NCBI RefSeq assembly: GCF_024679245.1
Contig: NC_090190.1
Coordinates: forward strand, 43,371,220 to 43,435,219
Direction: 5' to 3'
From: Pseudorasbora parva
Taxonomy: Eukaryota > Chordata > Actinopteri > Cypriniformes > Gobionidae
DNA length: 64,000 bases
Each line of letters opens with the position of its first letter. Position 1 is the first letter of the stretch. The notes beneath the pieces are model-generated. The model saw only the letters and a list, made by a program, of their open reading frames with translations, was not told the origin of the DNA and ran no database searches. This document shows, piece after piece, positions 35,102 to 47,642 of the stretch. A program made the translations under genes and the position numbers.

Positions 35102-35400
35102 GTTTGGTTGGTAGTCTGACCTTCTCTGGATCAGCTGATGGAGAATAAAGAGCCATTACAGACACATCACATTTAACAGAATCAACAGACACACACCCAT
35201 AGTGATCATCACAGTGCAATAAACATGATGCAATATGTGTGTAATATATCGTCTGATGGTGACGTCTGGTTCACTGCTGACTCTTTCATGCTTTCATTCT
35301 CACGACTACAGACAGCAGGATATCTAAAGCCCCATGTCAACAACACAACAGTCAGATAACAACAAGATTTACACTGTAAAGACACTGATATACACTGAAC
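35102..35400 (+). CDS. NLR gene B, terminal exon and 3' UTR
   Basis: The acceptor TTACTTACAG ends at 35101. In phase the exon would add Trp (shared codon) Phe Gly Trp and stop at TAG 35112-35114, giving an NLR with no B30.2 domain. The following UTR aligns with that of NLR gene A at 12457 onward. With the TGA at 34540 this exon would be entirely untranslated. The transcript end was not fixed. Confidence 0.7.
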
Positions 35401-35970
35401 AAACCCACTGTGATGGAAACAACATCCTTCACTCCTTTCCGTTGATCAATCTGATTTAAGAAGAATGACTGATCAGACCAGAAACCGTGTTGACTGATCT
35501 GAGAACAGTTTGAGACATTGTTAAGATTTTCTTGGTAAACACATTTTTATTCTTTAACTTTAGAATTTGTGTTAAATATAGATATTTTATACTTTGTGTA
35601 ATTATAGAGGGCTATATTATGTTGTGATTGTGTATTTTAAAGCATTTTGTTTCCAAATTTGCTTTATAAATAATAGAGTTGAGATCTCCTCTGAAACTCA
35701 TCTCAATCTTTCAGATCCACAGAGCCCTAAATACGGCCATCCTCCAGCGGAAACTATTTATTTCCATGGATTAAGAACAAATTAATCTGATAACTGTTTA
35801 ATTATAAATATGTGTATAATATAATTTTGTTTTTTTTTTCAGTTCTGTTACATTATTGCATTCTTTTACTGTAATGCTAAATGTGTTATTCATTTAAATA
35901 AAATTGTATTGATACATAGTAATACATTTATTTCGGTCAAATTTATTGATATTATATATATATATATATA
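35401..35970. other. NLR gene B downstream flank, AT-rich
   Basis: No further exon recognised; AATAAA words lie at 35900 and elsewhere. It ends in an (AT)n tract that served as the Tc1 target. Confidence 0.4.
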
Positions 35971-37602
35971 CAGTCTTGTTCAAAATAATAGCAGTACAAT
36001 GTGACTAACCAGAATAATCAAGGTTTTTAGTATATTTTTTATTGCTACGTGGCAAACAAGTTTACCAGTAGGTTCAGTAGATTCTCAGAAAACAAATGAG
36101 ACCCAGCATTCATGATATGCACGCTCTTAAGGCTGTGCAATTGGGCAATTAGTTGAAAGGGGTGTGTTCAAAAAAATAGCAGTGTCTACCTTTGACTATA
36201 CAAACTCAAAACTATTTTGTACAAACATTTTTTTTTCTTTCTGGGATTTAGCAATCCTGTGAATCACTAAACTAATATTTAGTTGTATGACCACAGTTTT
36301 TTAAAACTGCTTGACATCTGTGTGGCATGGAGTCAACCAACTTGTGGCACCTCTCAGCTGTTATTCCACTCCATGATTCTTTAACAACATTCCACAATTC
36401 ATTCACATTTCTTGGTTTTGCTTCAGAAACAGCATTTTTGATATCACCCCACAAGTTCTCAATTGGATTAAGGTCTGGAGATTGGGCTGGCCACTCCATA
36501 ACATTAATTTTGTTGGTTTGGAACCAAGACTTTGCCCGTTTACTAGTGTGTTTTGGGTCATTGTCTTGTTGAAACAACCGTTTCAAGGGCATGTCCTCTT
36601 CAGCATAGGGCAACATGACCTCTTCAAGTATTTTAACATATGCAAACTGATCCATGATCCCTGGTATGCGATAAATAGGCCCAACACCATAGTAGGAGAA
36701 ACATGCCCATATCATGATGCTTGCACCTCCATGCTTCACTGTCTTCACTGTGTACTGTGGCTTGAATTCAGAGTTTGGGGGTCGTCTCACAAACTGCCTG
36801 TGGCCCTTGGACCCAAAAAGAACAATTTTACTCTCATCAGTCCACAAAATGTTCCTCCATTTCTCTTTAGGCCAGTTGATGTGTTCTTTGGCAAATTGTA
36901 ACCTCTTCTGCACATGCCTTTTTTTTAACAGAGGGACTTTGCGGGGGATTCTTGAAAATAGATTAGCTTCACACAGACGTCTTCTAACTGTCACAGTACT
37001 TACAGGTAACTCCAGACTGTCTTTGATCATCCTGGAGGTGATCATTGGCTGAGCCTTTGCCATTCTGGTTATTCTTCTATCCATTTTGATGGTTGTCTTC
37101 CGTTTTCTTCCACGTCTCTCTGGTTTTGTTCTCCATTTTAAGGCATTGGAGATCATTTGAGCTGAACAGCCTATCATTTTTTGCACCTCTTTATAGGTTT
37201 TTCCCTCTCTAATCAACTTTTTAATCAAAGTACGCTGTTCTTCTGAACAATGTCTTGAACGACCCATTTTCCTCAGCTTTCAAATGCATGTTCAACAAGT
37301 GTTGGCTTCATCCTTAAATAGGGGCCACCTGATTCACACCTGTTTCTTCACAAAATTGATGACCTCAGTGATTGAATGCTACACTGCTATTTTTTTGAAC
37401 ACACCCCTTTCAACTAATTCAACTAATTGCCCAATTGCACAGCCTTAAGAGCGTGCATATCATGAATGCTGGGTCTCATTTGTTTTCTGAGAATCTACTG
37501 AACCTACTGGTAACTTGTTTGCCACGTAGCAATAAAAAAATATACGAAAAAACCTTGATTATTCTGGTTAGTCACATTGTACTGCTATTATTTTGAACAA
37601 GA

Positions 37603-37605
<3 letters not shown>
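35971..37605 (-). mobile_element. Complete Tc1-like transposon
   Basis: A 1635-bp element with terminal inverted repeats of about 210 bp. The left end starts CAGTCTTGTTCAAAATAATA and the right end is its complement, ending GAACAAGACTG at 37605. It is flanked by TA inside an (AT)n tract, the TA target expected of Tc1/mariner. The two ends differ only at a few positions. It contains one intact transposase frame on the minus strand. Confidence 0.97.
36272..37267 (-). CDS. Tc1-like transposase, full length
   Basis: A 331-residue uninterrupted frame, close to the usual length of about 340. The N-terminal paired-like helix-turn-helix region ([35 protein letters not shown]) includes a GRKRK basic AT-hook-like motif. 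The DDE catalytic domain has [21 protein letters not shown] and [12 protein letters not shown], giving all three acidic residues with DD34E-like spacing. It cuts and pastes at TA sites. The intact frame and similar TIRs suggest recent activity; function is inferred only. Confidence 0.95.
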   Translation of the reverse strand: MGRSRHCSEEQRTLIKKLIREGKTYKEVQKMIGCSAQMISNALKWRTKPERRGRKRKTTIKMDRRITRMAKAQPMITSRMIKDSLELPVSTVTVRRRLCEANLFSRIPRKVPLLKKRHVQKRLQFAKEHINWPKEKWRNILWTDESKIVLFGSKGHRQFVRRPPNSEFKPQYTVKTVKHGGASIMIWACFSYYGVGPIYRIPGIMDQFAYVKILEEVMLPYAEEDMPLKRLFQQDNDPKHTSKRAKSWFQTNKINVMEWPAQSPDLNPIENLWGDIKNAVSEAKPRNVNELWNVVKESWSGITAERCHKLVDSMPHRCQAVLKNCGHTTKY

Positions 37606-37689
<84 letters not shown>

Positions 37690-38150
37690 CATTTATTTTG
37701 TTCAGATTTATTTATATATTATTATTAATTTGATTATTAATATTAATAACATATAATAAAATTATTTATTAATTACTTTTTATTCTAATGGTTATTAATA
37801 TATTATGTATTATTAATTACATCAAGTTTTATTTATTTTAATAAAATTATTCATTTTAATAAAATATATTTTTATTTAATTAACTTTTTTAATCAATTAT
37901 TTATTATGATCAGGTTTTATTTATTTTAAATACAAAATGGTGTATTTACATACATTTCTGTTTATCATTTTTTATTAAAGTTTTTTTATTTTATTTTAGT
38001 CCATTTATGCATTTTAAACAATGATAAATCAATTTCATCATTTTAATTTTATTATTTATTTAGAGTGTAAATTATTATTAGACCATTATAAAAAAAAAGT
38101 TTAATCTATTTTTTTGGTTTTTGTTTTTTTAAACTTTTTTTTTTTAGCCA
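37606..38150. repeat. (AT)n tract and AT-rich low-complexity DNA
   Basis: Pure AT to about 37684, then TTTATT/ATTAAT-rich sequence with no gene. The AT tract also precedes the Tc1 element, so the transposon split a microsatellite. Confidence 0.85.
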
Positions 38151-38479
38151 TCTTTCTCTAAAGCTCCTTCAGCTCTCTCTTGCGGCCCCTGAGGGCCCTA
38201 AACCCCGGTTTGTAAACTCTGCTCTTCACTGGGTGAAGCTTTCTGTTTTAATCTAATTTCTCCTGTAAAGACACAGATATCAGAGAGATCTGGAGAGGTT
38301 CTTCACTGCCTCATGTGTGTTCGGCTCGAGGTTGATGTGAAGTCTAGAGGTGAAGCTTCAGGTTAGTTTGTGTCCTTACTGTCACACTTCCAATGGTCTG
38401 AAACGTCTCTCAAGAGCCTGAAACTCAGTGTGTAAAAGAGACAGAAAGCAGAAGTGACATATTTTCTCCGATCACAGTT

Positions 38480-38604
38480 TCCTCTCAGTTACACAGCGGA
38501 AGACGGCACTTCCTCAAACACTCGACACACTCCTCCGACTGCAGCACGCAGGTAAACACACACTGTATGTCTGCGTCCGTCCATTCTCTAGCACAGGACG
38601 CGGG
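38480..38604 (+). promoter_or_regulatory. tnfaip8l2: Probable tnfaip8l2 5' UTR
   Basis: GC-richer sequence directly upstream of the start codon. CAG|GTAAAC at 38549-38556 and CTAGCACAG before GACGCGGGATGG look like splice sites, but an intron of about 43 bp between them would be unusually short. No TATA box was identified with confidence. Confidence 0.35.
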
Positions 38605-38922
38605 ATGGAGGCCTTCAGCTCCAAGGACATGGCCATGAAGGCCCAGAAGAAGATCCTCAGTCACATGGCCAGCAAGTCCATGGCTCATATGTTCATCGAC
38701 GACAACAGCAGCGAGGTCCTGGACGAGCTGTACCGCGTCTCCAAAGAGCATTCGGGGAACCGCGTCGAGGCCCAGAAGGTGGTGAAGAACATGATCAAGG
38801 TCGCCGTGAAGGTGGGAGTTCTGTTCCGACACGACAAGTTCAGTGCAGATGAGCTGAGTCTGGCTCAGGACTTCAGGAAGAAGCTGCATCACGGAGCCAT
38901 GACGGCCATCAGCTTCCAGGAG
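38605..38922 (+). CDS. tnfaip8l2: tnfaip8l2 (TIPE2-like), coding exon 1
   Basis: 106 codons from ATG in the context GCGGGATGG. The product is the N-terminal half of a TNFAIP8/TIPE-family protein (MEAFSSKDMAMKAQKKIL, SSEVLDELYRVSKE, KNMIKVAVKVGVLFR, FRKKLHHGAMTAISFQE). These cytosolic all-helical proteins have a hydrophobic pocket that binds phosphoinositides; TIPE2 restrains immune-receptor signalling and regulates leukocyte polarity. The donor is GAG|GTGCAG. Together with the exon at 51305 it gives 186 residues; mammalian TIPE2 has 184. I prefer TIPE2 over TIPE1/TIPE3 because of the MEAFSSK start and the neighbouring vps72. Confidence 0.9.
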
Positions 38923-39390
38923 GTGCAGTATTCACGTATTAATAATGTTTGCATGATTATGATTTATTAGTGCTCTCGAGTCAAGCATCACTAGTGCTAC
39001 TACTACTAGTAAAACCACTCAAAGTTCAGCCTGTGCTTCGTCCTGTGGCATTTGTGGTGTCATTTCATACCAGACAGGAAGTGTCTGCTCATAACACGGT
39101 AGCAACCATCCACAACACCCTAGCAACTCTTTAAAGCAGGATGTATTCTGATTGTCTGTCAATGTTTTTATCATTCATTTTAGAGGTATAATGGTTGTGT
39201 GTGAACGGGCCTATAACTGTCACCGCCCCCCAGGTGGGATGCTTGGTGCTCTTTTTTTGATGGCCTTTTTTTTGTATCATATATTTTAGTAATCATCATA
39301 AATCATCGTCATCATAAAATATCTAAAAATTCATCCTATGAAAACGATTTTGAAATCGGACATTGCGTTACCATGGATCAATATAATTGG

Positions 39391-41658
39391 TCTTAAAGTG
39401 GGTGGATCCAATATCATTGGTCTTAAAGTGAATGGGTCCAATATCATTGGTCTTAAAGTAGGTGGGTCCAATATCATTGGTCTTAAAGTGGGTGGGTCCA
39501 ATATCATTGGTCTTAAAGTGAGTGGGTCCAATATCATTGGTCTTAAAGTGGGTGGGTCCAATATCATTGGTCTTAAAGTGAGTGGGTCAAACATCATTGG
39601 TCTTAAAGTGGGTGGGTCCAATATTCTTGGTCTTAAAGTGGGTGGGTCCAATATCATTGGTCTTAAAGTGGGTGGGTCCAATATCATTGGTCTTAAAGTG
39701 AGTGGGTCAAACATCATTGGTCTTAAAGTGAATGGGTCCAATATCATTGGTCTTAAAGTGAGTGGGTCCAATATCATTGGTCTTAAAGTGGGTGGGTCCA
39801 ATATCATTGGTCTCAAAGTGAATGGGTCCAATATCATTGGTCTTAAAGTGAGTGGGTCCAATATCATTGGTCTTAAAGTGAATGGGTCCAATATCATTGG
39901 TCTTAAAGTGGGTGGGTCCAATATCATTGGTCTTAAAGTGAGTGGGTCAAACATCATTGGTCTTAAAGTGGGTGGGTCCAATATTCTTGGTCTTAAAGTG
40001 AGTGGGTCAAACATCATTGGTCTTAAAGTGGGTGGGTCCAATATTCTTGGTCTTAAAGTGGGTGGGTCCAATATCATTGGTCTTAAAGTGGGTGGGTCCA
40101 ATATCATTGGTCTTAAAGTGAATGGGTCCAATATCATTGGTCTTAAAGTGAGTGGGTCAAACATCATTGCTCTTAAAGTGGGTGGGTCCAATATTCTTGG
40201 TCTTAAAGTGGGTGGGTCCAATATCATTGGTCTTAAAGTGGGTGGGTCCAATATCATTGGTCTTAAAGTGAGTGGGTCAAACATCATTGGTCTTAAAGTG
40301 AATGGGTCCAATATCATTGGTCTTAAAGTGAGTGGGTCCAATATCATTGGTCTTAAAGTGGGTGGGTCCAATATCATTGGTCTCAAAGTGAATGGGTCCA
40401 ATATCATTGGTCTTAAAGTGAGTGGGTCCAATATCATTGGTCTTAAAGTGAATGGGTCCAATATCATTGGTCTTAAAGTGAGTGGGTCCAATATCATTGG
40501 TCTTAAAGTGAGTGGGTCCAATATCATTGGTCTTAAAGTGGGTGGGTCCAATATCATTGGTCTTAAAGTGGGTGGGTCCAATATCATTGGTCTTAAAGTG
40601 AGTGGGTCCAATATCATTGGTCTTAAAGTGGGTGGGTCCAATATCATTGGTCTTAAAGTGAGTGGTTCCAACATCATTGGTCTTAAAGTGGGTGGGTCCA
40701 ATATCATTGGTCTTAAAGTGAGTGGGTCCAACATCATTGGTCTAAAAGTGAGTGGGTCCAATATCATTGGTTTTAAAGTGGGTGGGTCCAATATCATTGG
40801 TCTTAAAGTGAGTGGGTCCAACATCATTGGTCTTAAAGTGGGTGGGTCCAATATCATTGGTCTTAAAGTGGGTGGGTCCAATATCATTGGTCTTAAAGTG
40901 GGTGGGTCAAACATCATTGGTCTTAAAGTGGGTGGGTCCAATATCATTGGTCTTAAAGTGAATGGGTCCAATATCATTGGTCTTAAAGTGGGTGGGTCCA
41001 ATATCATTGGTCTTAAAGTGAATGGGTCCAATATCATTGGTCTTAAAGTGAATGGGTCCAATATCATTGGTCTTAAAGTGAGTGGGTCCAATATCATTGG
41101 TCTTAAAGTGGGTGGGTCCAATATCATTGGTCTTAAAGTGAGTGGGTCCAATATCATTGGTCTTAAAGTGGGTGGGTCCAATATCATTGGTCTTAAAGTG
41201 GGTGGGTCCAATATCATTGGTCTTAAAGTGAGTGGGTCCAATATCATTGGTCTTAAAGTGGGTGGGTCCAATATCATTGGTCTTAAAGTGGGTGGGTCCA
41301 ATATCATTGGTCTTAAAGTGAATGGGTCCAATATCATTGGTCTTAAAGTGGGTGGGTCCAATATCATTGGTCTTAAAGTGGGTGGGTCCAATATCATTGG
41401 TCTTAAAGTGAATGGGTCCAATATCATTGGTCTTAAAGTGGGTGGGTCCAATATCATTGGTCTTAAAGTGAATGGGTCCAATATCATTGGTCTTAAAGTG
41501 AATGGGTCCAATATCATTGGTCTTAAAGTGAGTGGGTCCAATATCATTGGTCTTAAAGTGAGTGGGTCCAATATCATTGGTCTTAAAGTGAATGGGTCCA
41601 ATATCATTGGTCTTAAAGTGGGTGGGTCAAACATCATTGGTCTTAAAGTGGGTGGGTC
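39391..41658. repeat. 30-bp minisatellite, about 75 copies
   Basis: Tandem unit TCTTAAAGTG-RRTGGGTCCA-ATATCATTGG. Units differ mainly at one site (GGT, AGT or AAT after AAAGTG), with rarer variants TCAAACATC, ATTCTT and TCTCAAAG. Because 30 is divisible by three, the array stays open on both strands (about 770-790 codons each). Those frames have no plausible start context and share the repeat limits, so they are not genes. Higher-order structure: eleven consecutive units at 39571-39900 recur at 40141-40470 (offset 570 bp, 19 units). Confidence 0.97.
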
Positions 41659-42167
41659 TTGTCATCCTTTGGCTTGCATTGCATCATATGATCTCTTTCA
41701 TTCATTCTACTGTTATTAAGGCAGCAGTTATTTGCACTAAGTGAAAATAGGGACATATTATATGTACACATATGTAAAAGTGCCTGCTCTTTGCAATAGT
41801 AATTACATGCAATTTATACTTTATTTTTACAGATGCATAGTATTTGACCTCAGTAATGTTGTACATTAAGAGGATGTAATAATAACAGTGTAAATTATTA
41901 AATGGCTGCTGCCTTAATGGCACAATAAAAGCCCTCCCAACACCGACCCCTAACCCTAACCTAAAAGAAGGTTTTGGGTGCATCCAGTCGTAACCACTTC
42001 AGCTCTGCGCCCCTCTGATTAATGTGACTTTCTCATGCCATGTAAAACGTAAACGCCATCACGAAAGGAACGTACGACTCATATAAGCAATGAATATTAG
42101 TTTCTGTTTTTTATAATCTGGCTTGTCCTTGCATTGCAATTTTTTCTTATTCGCGAAGTGATCACTA
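41659..42167. other. Intronic sequence, nothing recognised
   Basis: Non-coding; a short CCCTAACCCTAACC at about 41946-41959 is telomere-like by chance. Confidence 0.4.
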
Positions 42168-42452
42168 GCTGCGTTTCCATTACAGATTTGCGAAAAACTT
42201 TTGCGATATTTCTTAAATGTCGATAAAAAACTGTTGCGAAATGACAGCGTTTCAATAGCTGCAGTTATGCGACTAAAACATATTACTTTCCTCTCGCGAT
42301 AGGTCAGTCCAAAATGATGGCACTTGGTAGGTTTGTAAAGGTATATCCCATCCATCACACTAGCCATTATTTTTATTGGAAGGAGACATATGTGTTATCC
42401 CAGCATTAATGGCAAGGAAAGCCCCTTAGGTTACTTAAGCGGCACGGATATA

Positions 42453-42505
<53 letters not shown>

Positions 42506-43787
42506 AGATCTGCTTCAAGGTCTTCATGATAATGTAGCATTTCTGTGTTTAGCATCCAGTATTACTGTAATCCTATATTGTCTTTTATGAGTTTAATAAA
42601 GGACTCCGTCTCGTCTTCTCTCCAAACCGAAACCGTCATCTGTAAAGAATGATCGACTTTTACGCGCGCCAGGTTGACGCATATAGAGAAGAGCGAAATA
42701 TTTGAATTTGCATGTTAACTCAAATGTTTTATTTTTATTTTTACCACTTTCGTTATTTTGGCTAGATATTTCGTTTGATTGGCATTTGAACTGAATTTAG
42801 AAATGCTTTGGAAAAGAAAAAAATGGCATTTAATAAACGAAAAAAAAATTCGTAGACAGCTTTTGGAGTGAATGCATGCAAAATAATTAGTTCCCAGAGT
42901 CCACAAATAAAAATAGACAGTTTATAGTTTATAATCATGTCTTGAACTCATCTGTAGAGCTAAAAATGACAAGAGTATTGTGAATTGTTTCATCTCTCTT
43001 AAAGGAAGAAGGAAAAAATGAGAACGTCAGCGCTTTTATCGGCCGTGGGTTAAAGAAAACAGCCTAACTACGAAACTATATAGGCTGCGTTTAGGCCTAA
43101 ACATTAGTCTGTAATATTATTATTATTTTAATTTATATGTTGATTATGAAAAGTGAGCAGCATGAGTAAGAATCGTAATATGTTTGAGACCTGGGGAGTC
43201 ACATGATTTTGATCACTTCGTTTTATTTTCTAGAAAGTCTTTCTTAAAAAATATATTTAGTTTTGTATTTTTGTATTTTTATTTTGATCGATGTTTCATC
43301 AATTAATTGCCTGTTTATTAGATAAGAAGCAAACTAAGATCGTCTGGAATGGACTGACGTGCGTAGCTGGCCTGTTTCCTCTGCCTTTGAGTAAGGCTGA
43401 AACTGCTCTTTCTGCTTTAATACATTTCTTGAATATATGTCTTAATTACAGTATATATAGCCTGTAGTCCTTATTAGGAGAAAATATATGTCCTTTTAAC
43501 TACATTATCTTGTTATTACGACACAATTGAGTGGAAAATATAATATATAGGCCCTATGTTGCAGCAATGCGTCACCGCAACAGGTGACCTGTAAATGTGA
43601 AAAAAACGTTTCCATTGCAGTTTTGCGAAAATGTCCTTTTTCGAATCGCCTGAAAAACCACCTCATGAGAGCGTAAAAACTTTTTTGCGATATATGAGAG
43701 TTTTTGCGAAATTGCCGCGTTTCCATTGGGCGTATTTTCAATTCGCAATTTCAATTTGCACAATTTGAAGGGTAATGGAAACGCGCT
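42168..43787. mobile_element. Non-autonomous DNA element with GCGTTTCCATTAC termini
   Basis: The left end AGCTGCGTTTCCATTAC and the right end GTAATGGAAACGCGCTT are inverted copies. Subterminal TTTTGCGATAT and TTGCGAAAT words occur at both ends (42190-42245 and 43620-43715). The flanks share only ACT, so a 3-bp TSD is possible but unproven. No transposase frame. A GT microsatellite lies inside. Confidence 0.6.
42455..42504. repeat. (GT)n microsatellite
   Basis: 25 tandem GT units. Confidence 0.95.
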
Positions 43788-45078
43788 TACTGTCACATAA
43801 GTTGATGTGTTGGGGGATTTGGTCATTATATGTAATATTTCATTTATATATTCTGCTTAAAATGACTCAAAAAAGATTTGTTCATTTTAATGAATGAGAT
43901 TCAAAGATCAAATTAGTAAAATGATCCGAACGGATTCACAGCGTTCGGGTGGTCTCGAGTCTGTCAGAGCAAAAGCTTATGCTCTCTGTGTGTTTTTCTG
44001 TCGTCTCCAAATGCGTTCATATATAAATTGAGTGAGCTTATTTTGTCCATTACACTGTAAACCCGAACATTCAAATTAATTAAATAGATGAAGTAGTGTA
44101 TACTCAAAGTTATAGAAAAAGTTCTACTAACTTAATTATTTCAAGTTGGTGTAACATGGTCTTCCATGAGAAATTTTAACCAATATAACTATATTTTCGC
44201 CTCGTCTGTTGCTGATTCAAATTAAGATGGAGACTTTTTCATTGTGATGCAATCTTAAATTCGATAAGTAAAAATGTGTAAGTTACTAAACCTAACAATA
44301 ATATGTGAACTAACTTATAACTAACCAGATTGACTTTATTTCAGTTTTAATGAAAATAATAGTTTTGTTTAAAGTCACCATGATAGAGATCAGTGTTTGC
44401 TTTAGTTGGGCTCTTGACCCTTGACTGTGTAATATTAATAGTTCTCTGGCTGCTTTGTGTTTGTGAGACACATTTGTTAAGGAACAAAGAGTCGAGCAAA
44501 TGTCATCAAGTGATGTTGTTAGTTCATTGATGATGAAAACATCATCACGTATTAACAAAATCCTTGATATCATGCAGAGTCTAATGCTCTAATTGTCAAA
44601 ATGGTTTATAATAGATTTAAAATATTAATATTAATACCCATGAGATCCTTCACTGTTGTGGTAATTGAACAATATATTTATTTAATTATTATTTTTATTT
44701 TTAATAATTATTATTATCTTTGACTAAACTTGAGCGTGTTGTAAATGTATGTAAATATTATAATATATGGATTTGTATAATTATTTATAATTATTTATTT
44801 AGATTCTCACAATTAGTCCATCAACATAATCCACTGTGTCAATCACGAGTTATTCTTCACGGAGTTACTGCACATAAAGCACAGAAGCCAACTGTTAACA
44901 AATATGCAGATTTCATGAGGCGTTTTTGTTCGTAACTTCATTAAACATGCAAAGATTGTAGAAAACGACACAGCACTTCTTACAGCGGATGCTCCAGATT
45001 GAAAAATCAACATTGCGTCTATCACAAGATATTCCTCATGCACTCTCAGAAAAAAGGCACAGTGGAGGTACAGTTTTG
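43788..45078. other. Intronic sequence with one possible MITE
   Basis: Mostly AT-rich with no gene. ACTGTAAACCCGAACATTCA near 44055 resembles the end of a common short fish DNA element; its partner end was not located. Confidence 0.35.
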
Positions 45079-46281
45079 TAGCCTGGTTTTACCAGACTCT
45101 TGTACATTTCATTTGTACATAGAGTCTGGCCACTCTCCATTGACAAGGGTTTATTTCCGCGAAGGTGGGCACTCTGTTGAGGTTTAAAACTATTGGATCT
45201 GCCCTGAGCCGCTCTGGATCTGCCATAACCAATCGCTAACGTTTGGTCGTGACGTATGTCATGCGCCCTTCGCCTGTTTCACTCATGGAAATCCGACAAA
45301 ATTAAAGTGCACTTGTGCATGCCACCTCAGTAATAAAACTATAGGATAAAACCTAAAACTCGTGCATTCGGATTGTGATTTATTCACGCCACGGTGGACA
45401 GGAGAGCTTTGTGATCGGGAACGCGGCGCTCACGTGGTCCATAACATCATTGTGCTGTAAATAAAATGTCATATGCTTGGTATGATAATAAATGCTGCTA
45501 TAAATAACAGACCAATTCAAATGTTTAAGTGCTTTTATTTTAATTTGTTTGAGCGGTGATGAAATATATTGCTCTTCTAAATACTTGCCAGCATTTTAAG
45601 GAAATACAAGTCTATAAATGCATCCTAATAACAGCAAAGCAACCGTATGGTGTTCTGCAGGGGTCAAAAATGATTACAAACAGTGAATTTTGAAGTGATA
45701 TATTGTTGAAAACTCAGAGATGTGGATTCGGACAAGTTATTACATCAACACGACCTTGTGTTTGTCAAAAGCAGTCGGTAACTCGGCCGGGGATTTTTAC
45801 GCGGGTGGTGAGAGAGACGGACGACAATATAATAACCGACCAGTCCCTGTAACTTAAATGATGGCAATACCTTCCGACCCCACGAGAAACAGTTACCGTC
45901 CGAATAGCTTTTGCCAACTCCTTCATCACTAACGAAGCGATCTGGAAAATCAAACTTTTCCCGAGTTTACCCTGTTGGAGGGCCACCAACAAACCCCAGC
46001 AAAGACTGTTATTGCTCCGGCTTTAACTTCTGGATACTCAGCAGCGGTGCCACAATGCAATGAATGGTTTCGTTCGCATCTTTCTCCGCCGCCATTACTG
46101 AACTACATCTCAAACTAGCGCTCGACATCAACGTCATCGTTCTCAGACACTCCCTCTGTTCGCTGATTGGACCGGTAAAAATTTGTTCGGAGAAAACCTA
46201 AGACTACACAGCAGTCGCAGACGGAGTACTGAAGGAAAATGAAAATTGAGCGGAAGTACGTAGGAGGGCAGAGCCAGGCTA
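45079..46281. mobile_element. DNA transposon with 9-bp TSD and TAGCCTGG termini
   Basis: A 1203-bp insertion starting TAGCCTGG and ending CCAGGCTA. A perfect 9-bp direct repeat ACAGTTTTG lies on both sides (45070-45078 and 46282-46290). TSDs of 8-9 bp are typical of Mutator-like and hAT elements. Short secondary inverted words (ACCAGACTC...GAGTCTGGCC) follow the left end. A minus-strand frame (45765-45992) contains GKLGKSLIFQIASLV, resembling a decayed helicase Walker A region. Confidence 0.8.
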
Positions 46282-46290
46282 ACAGTTTTG

Positions 46291-47455
46291 TTCCTTGGGG
46301 AACAAAATGCGCAATAAGTGCAATTTATAACTGTACCTTTAAAGGTACAAAATTGGTCCTTAGGGTACAATTATACCATTGTTTTCCTCAGTTCTGTCCT
46401 AGTGAGCCGCTGTCCTGCAAAGTTTGGCTCCAACCCTGAAAGACGTCTATAGAAGCTCTTATTGAGAATTAACAGGTTTATATTTTGATGTTTGATTGAA
46501 AAAGTTTGGTCACCATTATGGAGATCAGTGTTTCCTTTAGCTGGGCAGTTTGACTTAGATTTTTATGTGAGTTTGTGGCTTTTGTTACAGTGTAAACAAA
46601 ACACATAATTGTTCAAAACAAAAGAAGCCATAAACCCACACAAGGGTTAGACCCACACATATATCAAGAATCAGCATATTAATATCAACAATCTTAAAAG
46701 GTACAATTTTGTTTTGACAATGTTGAGGAACGATTAAAAAAATGCAATGGCTAAACAAAAAGGCTCCCTTAGTTCCAAACGCCGTAACTTTTGATTACTT
46801 TATGCTACCATTGGGTTCTCTTTCACCCTTGAATGGACATAAACACACTCATTTATGTATAAATAATCGTTATTGGCCAGTATCCTTGTGAGCTCATTCT
46901 TAAAGAGTTATGAGTTAAAACCTCTTAACTGACTGTAAAGAGTTGTGAGAACATTGAATGCGTGTCAGATCTTAAAGTGACAGTGACCTAATAAACAGCT
47001 ACTATCAGTCTAATGTTCATCAAACAACACAGGACTTAGAAACAGAGATGCTACTGAGAAAATGGTGAAATATATACCGTTTTTGTGTTGTTTCTACACT
47101 AAAAAATATTGTTGGTTTAACTTAAAAAAGTAAGTAACCTTGATGCCTTCAAATTTTTAGTTTAGGGAAATTAAAAATTTGAGTTATGAAGGAAATTGGT
47201 TTAATAAATAGAAACTCAAAATATTATTGTATCTGAACCACATAAAAAAACATAAATTATAAAAATAGCACAATTTGCCATGTTTCACTGCGTCATCACA
47301 AATAAAACACACACATAATAATATTTGAATAAAGGTTGTCAATTCTCAAATATGTTCATCGTATTAACTCAAAATTTTAATTTCAATTAACTCTAAATTT
47401 TAAGGCAACCAGGTCACTAATTTTTGTAATATCTTTTATAGTGTACAGTTCAATA
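46291..47455. repeat. Intronic sequence; MITE-like unit at about 47093-47452
   Basis: The unit begins TACACTAAAAAATATTG and ends TATCTTTTATAGTGTA, forming TACACTA/TAGTGTA inverted ends. Both subterminal parts carry TTTAACTTAAAA/AATTAACTCTAA words. The remainder (46291-47092) has no recognisable feature. Confidence 0.45.
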
Positions 47456-47642
47456 CACTGCAAAGAAAAAGGCTTTTTATTTGTTTATTTGTTATTATGC
47501 AATTCTTAAATATATTTTTGCTTAAAACAAACCAAATGATCTGCCAGTAGGGTAAGAAAAATAATCTCAAACACTTTATAAAACTGACCCATAATTAATG
47601 AACACAAGAACAAGTGAGTAATGCATTATTTAACACTCTAGT

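Noticed and set aside
36327..37052. Plus-strand frames over the Tc1 element
   Set aside because: Shadows of the minus-strand transposase, which has the complete DDE motif set.
38552..38594. Mini-intron in the tnfaip8l2 5' UTR
   Set aside because: Good-looking GTAAAC and CAG signals, but about 43 bp is shorter than usual vertebrate introns; not annotated without transcript data.
38485..38892. 135-codon minus-strand frame over tnfaip8l2 exon 1
   Set aside because: Antisense shadow of the TIPE-family exon; no independent support.
39391..41658. CRISPR-like array of 30-bp repeats
   Set aside because: The units are directly tandem with no unique spacers, and the host is a vertebrate; this is a minisatellite.
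39331..41719. Two long overlapping frames (about 770-790 codons), one on each strand
   Set aside because: They exist because the 30-bp minisatellite unit is divisible by three and stop-free in those frames. The periodic peptides match no family I know.
41946..41960. Interstitial telomere repeat
   Set aside because: Only about two CCCTAA units; likely chance.
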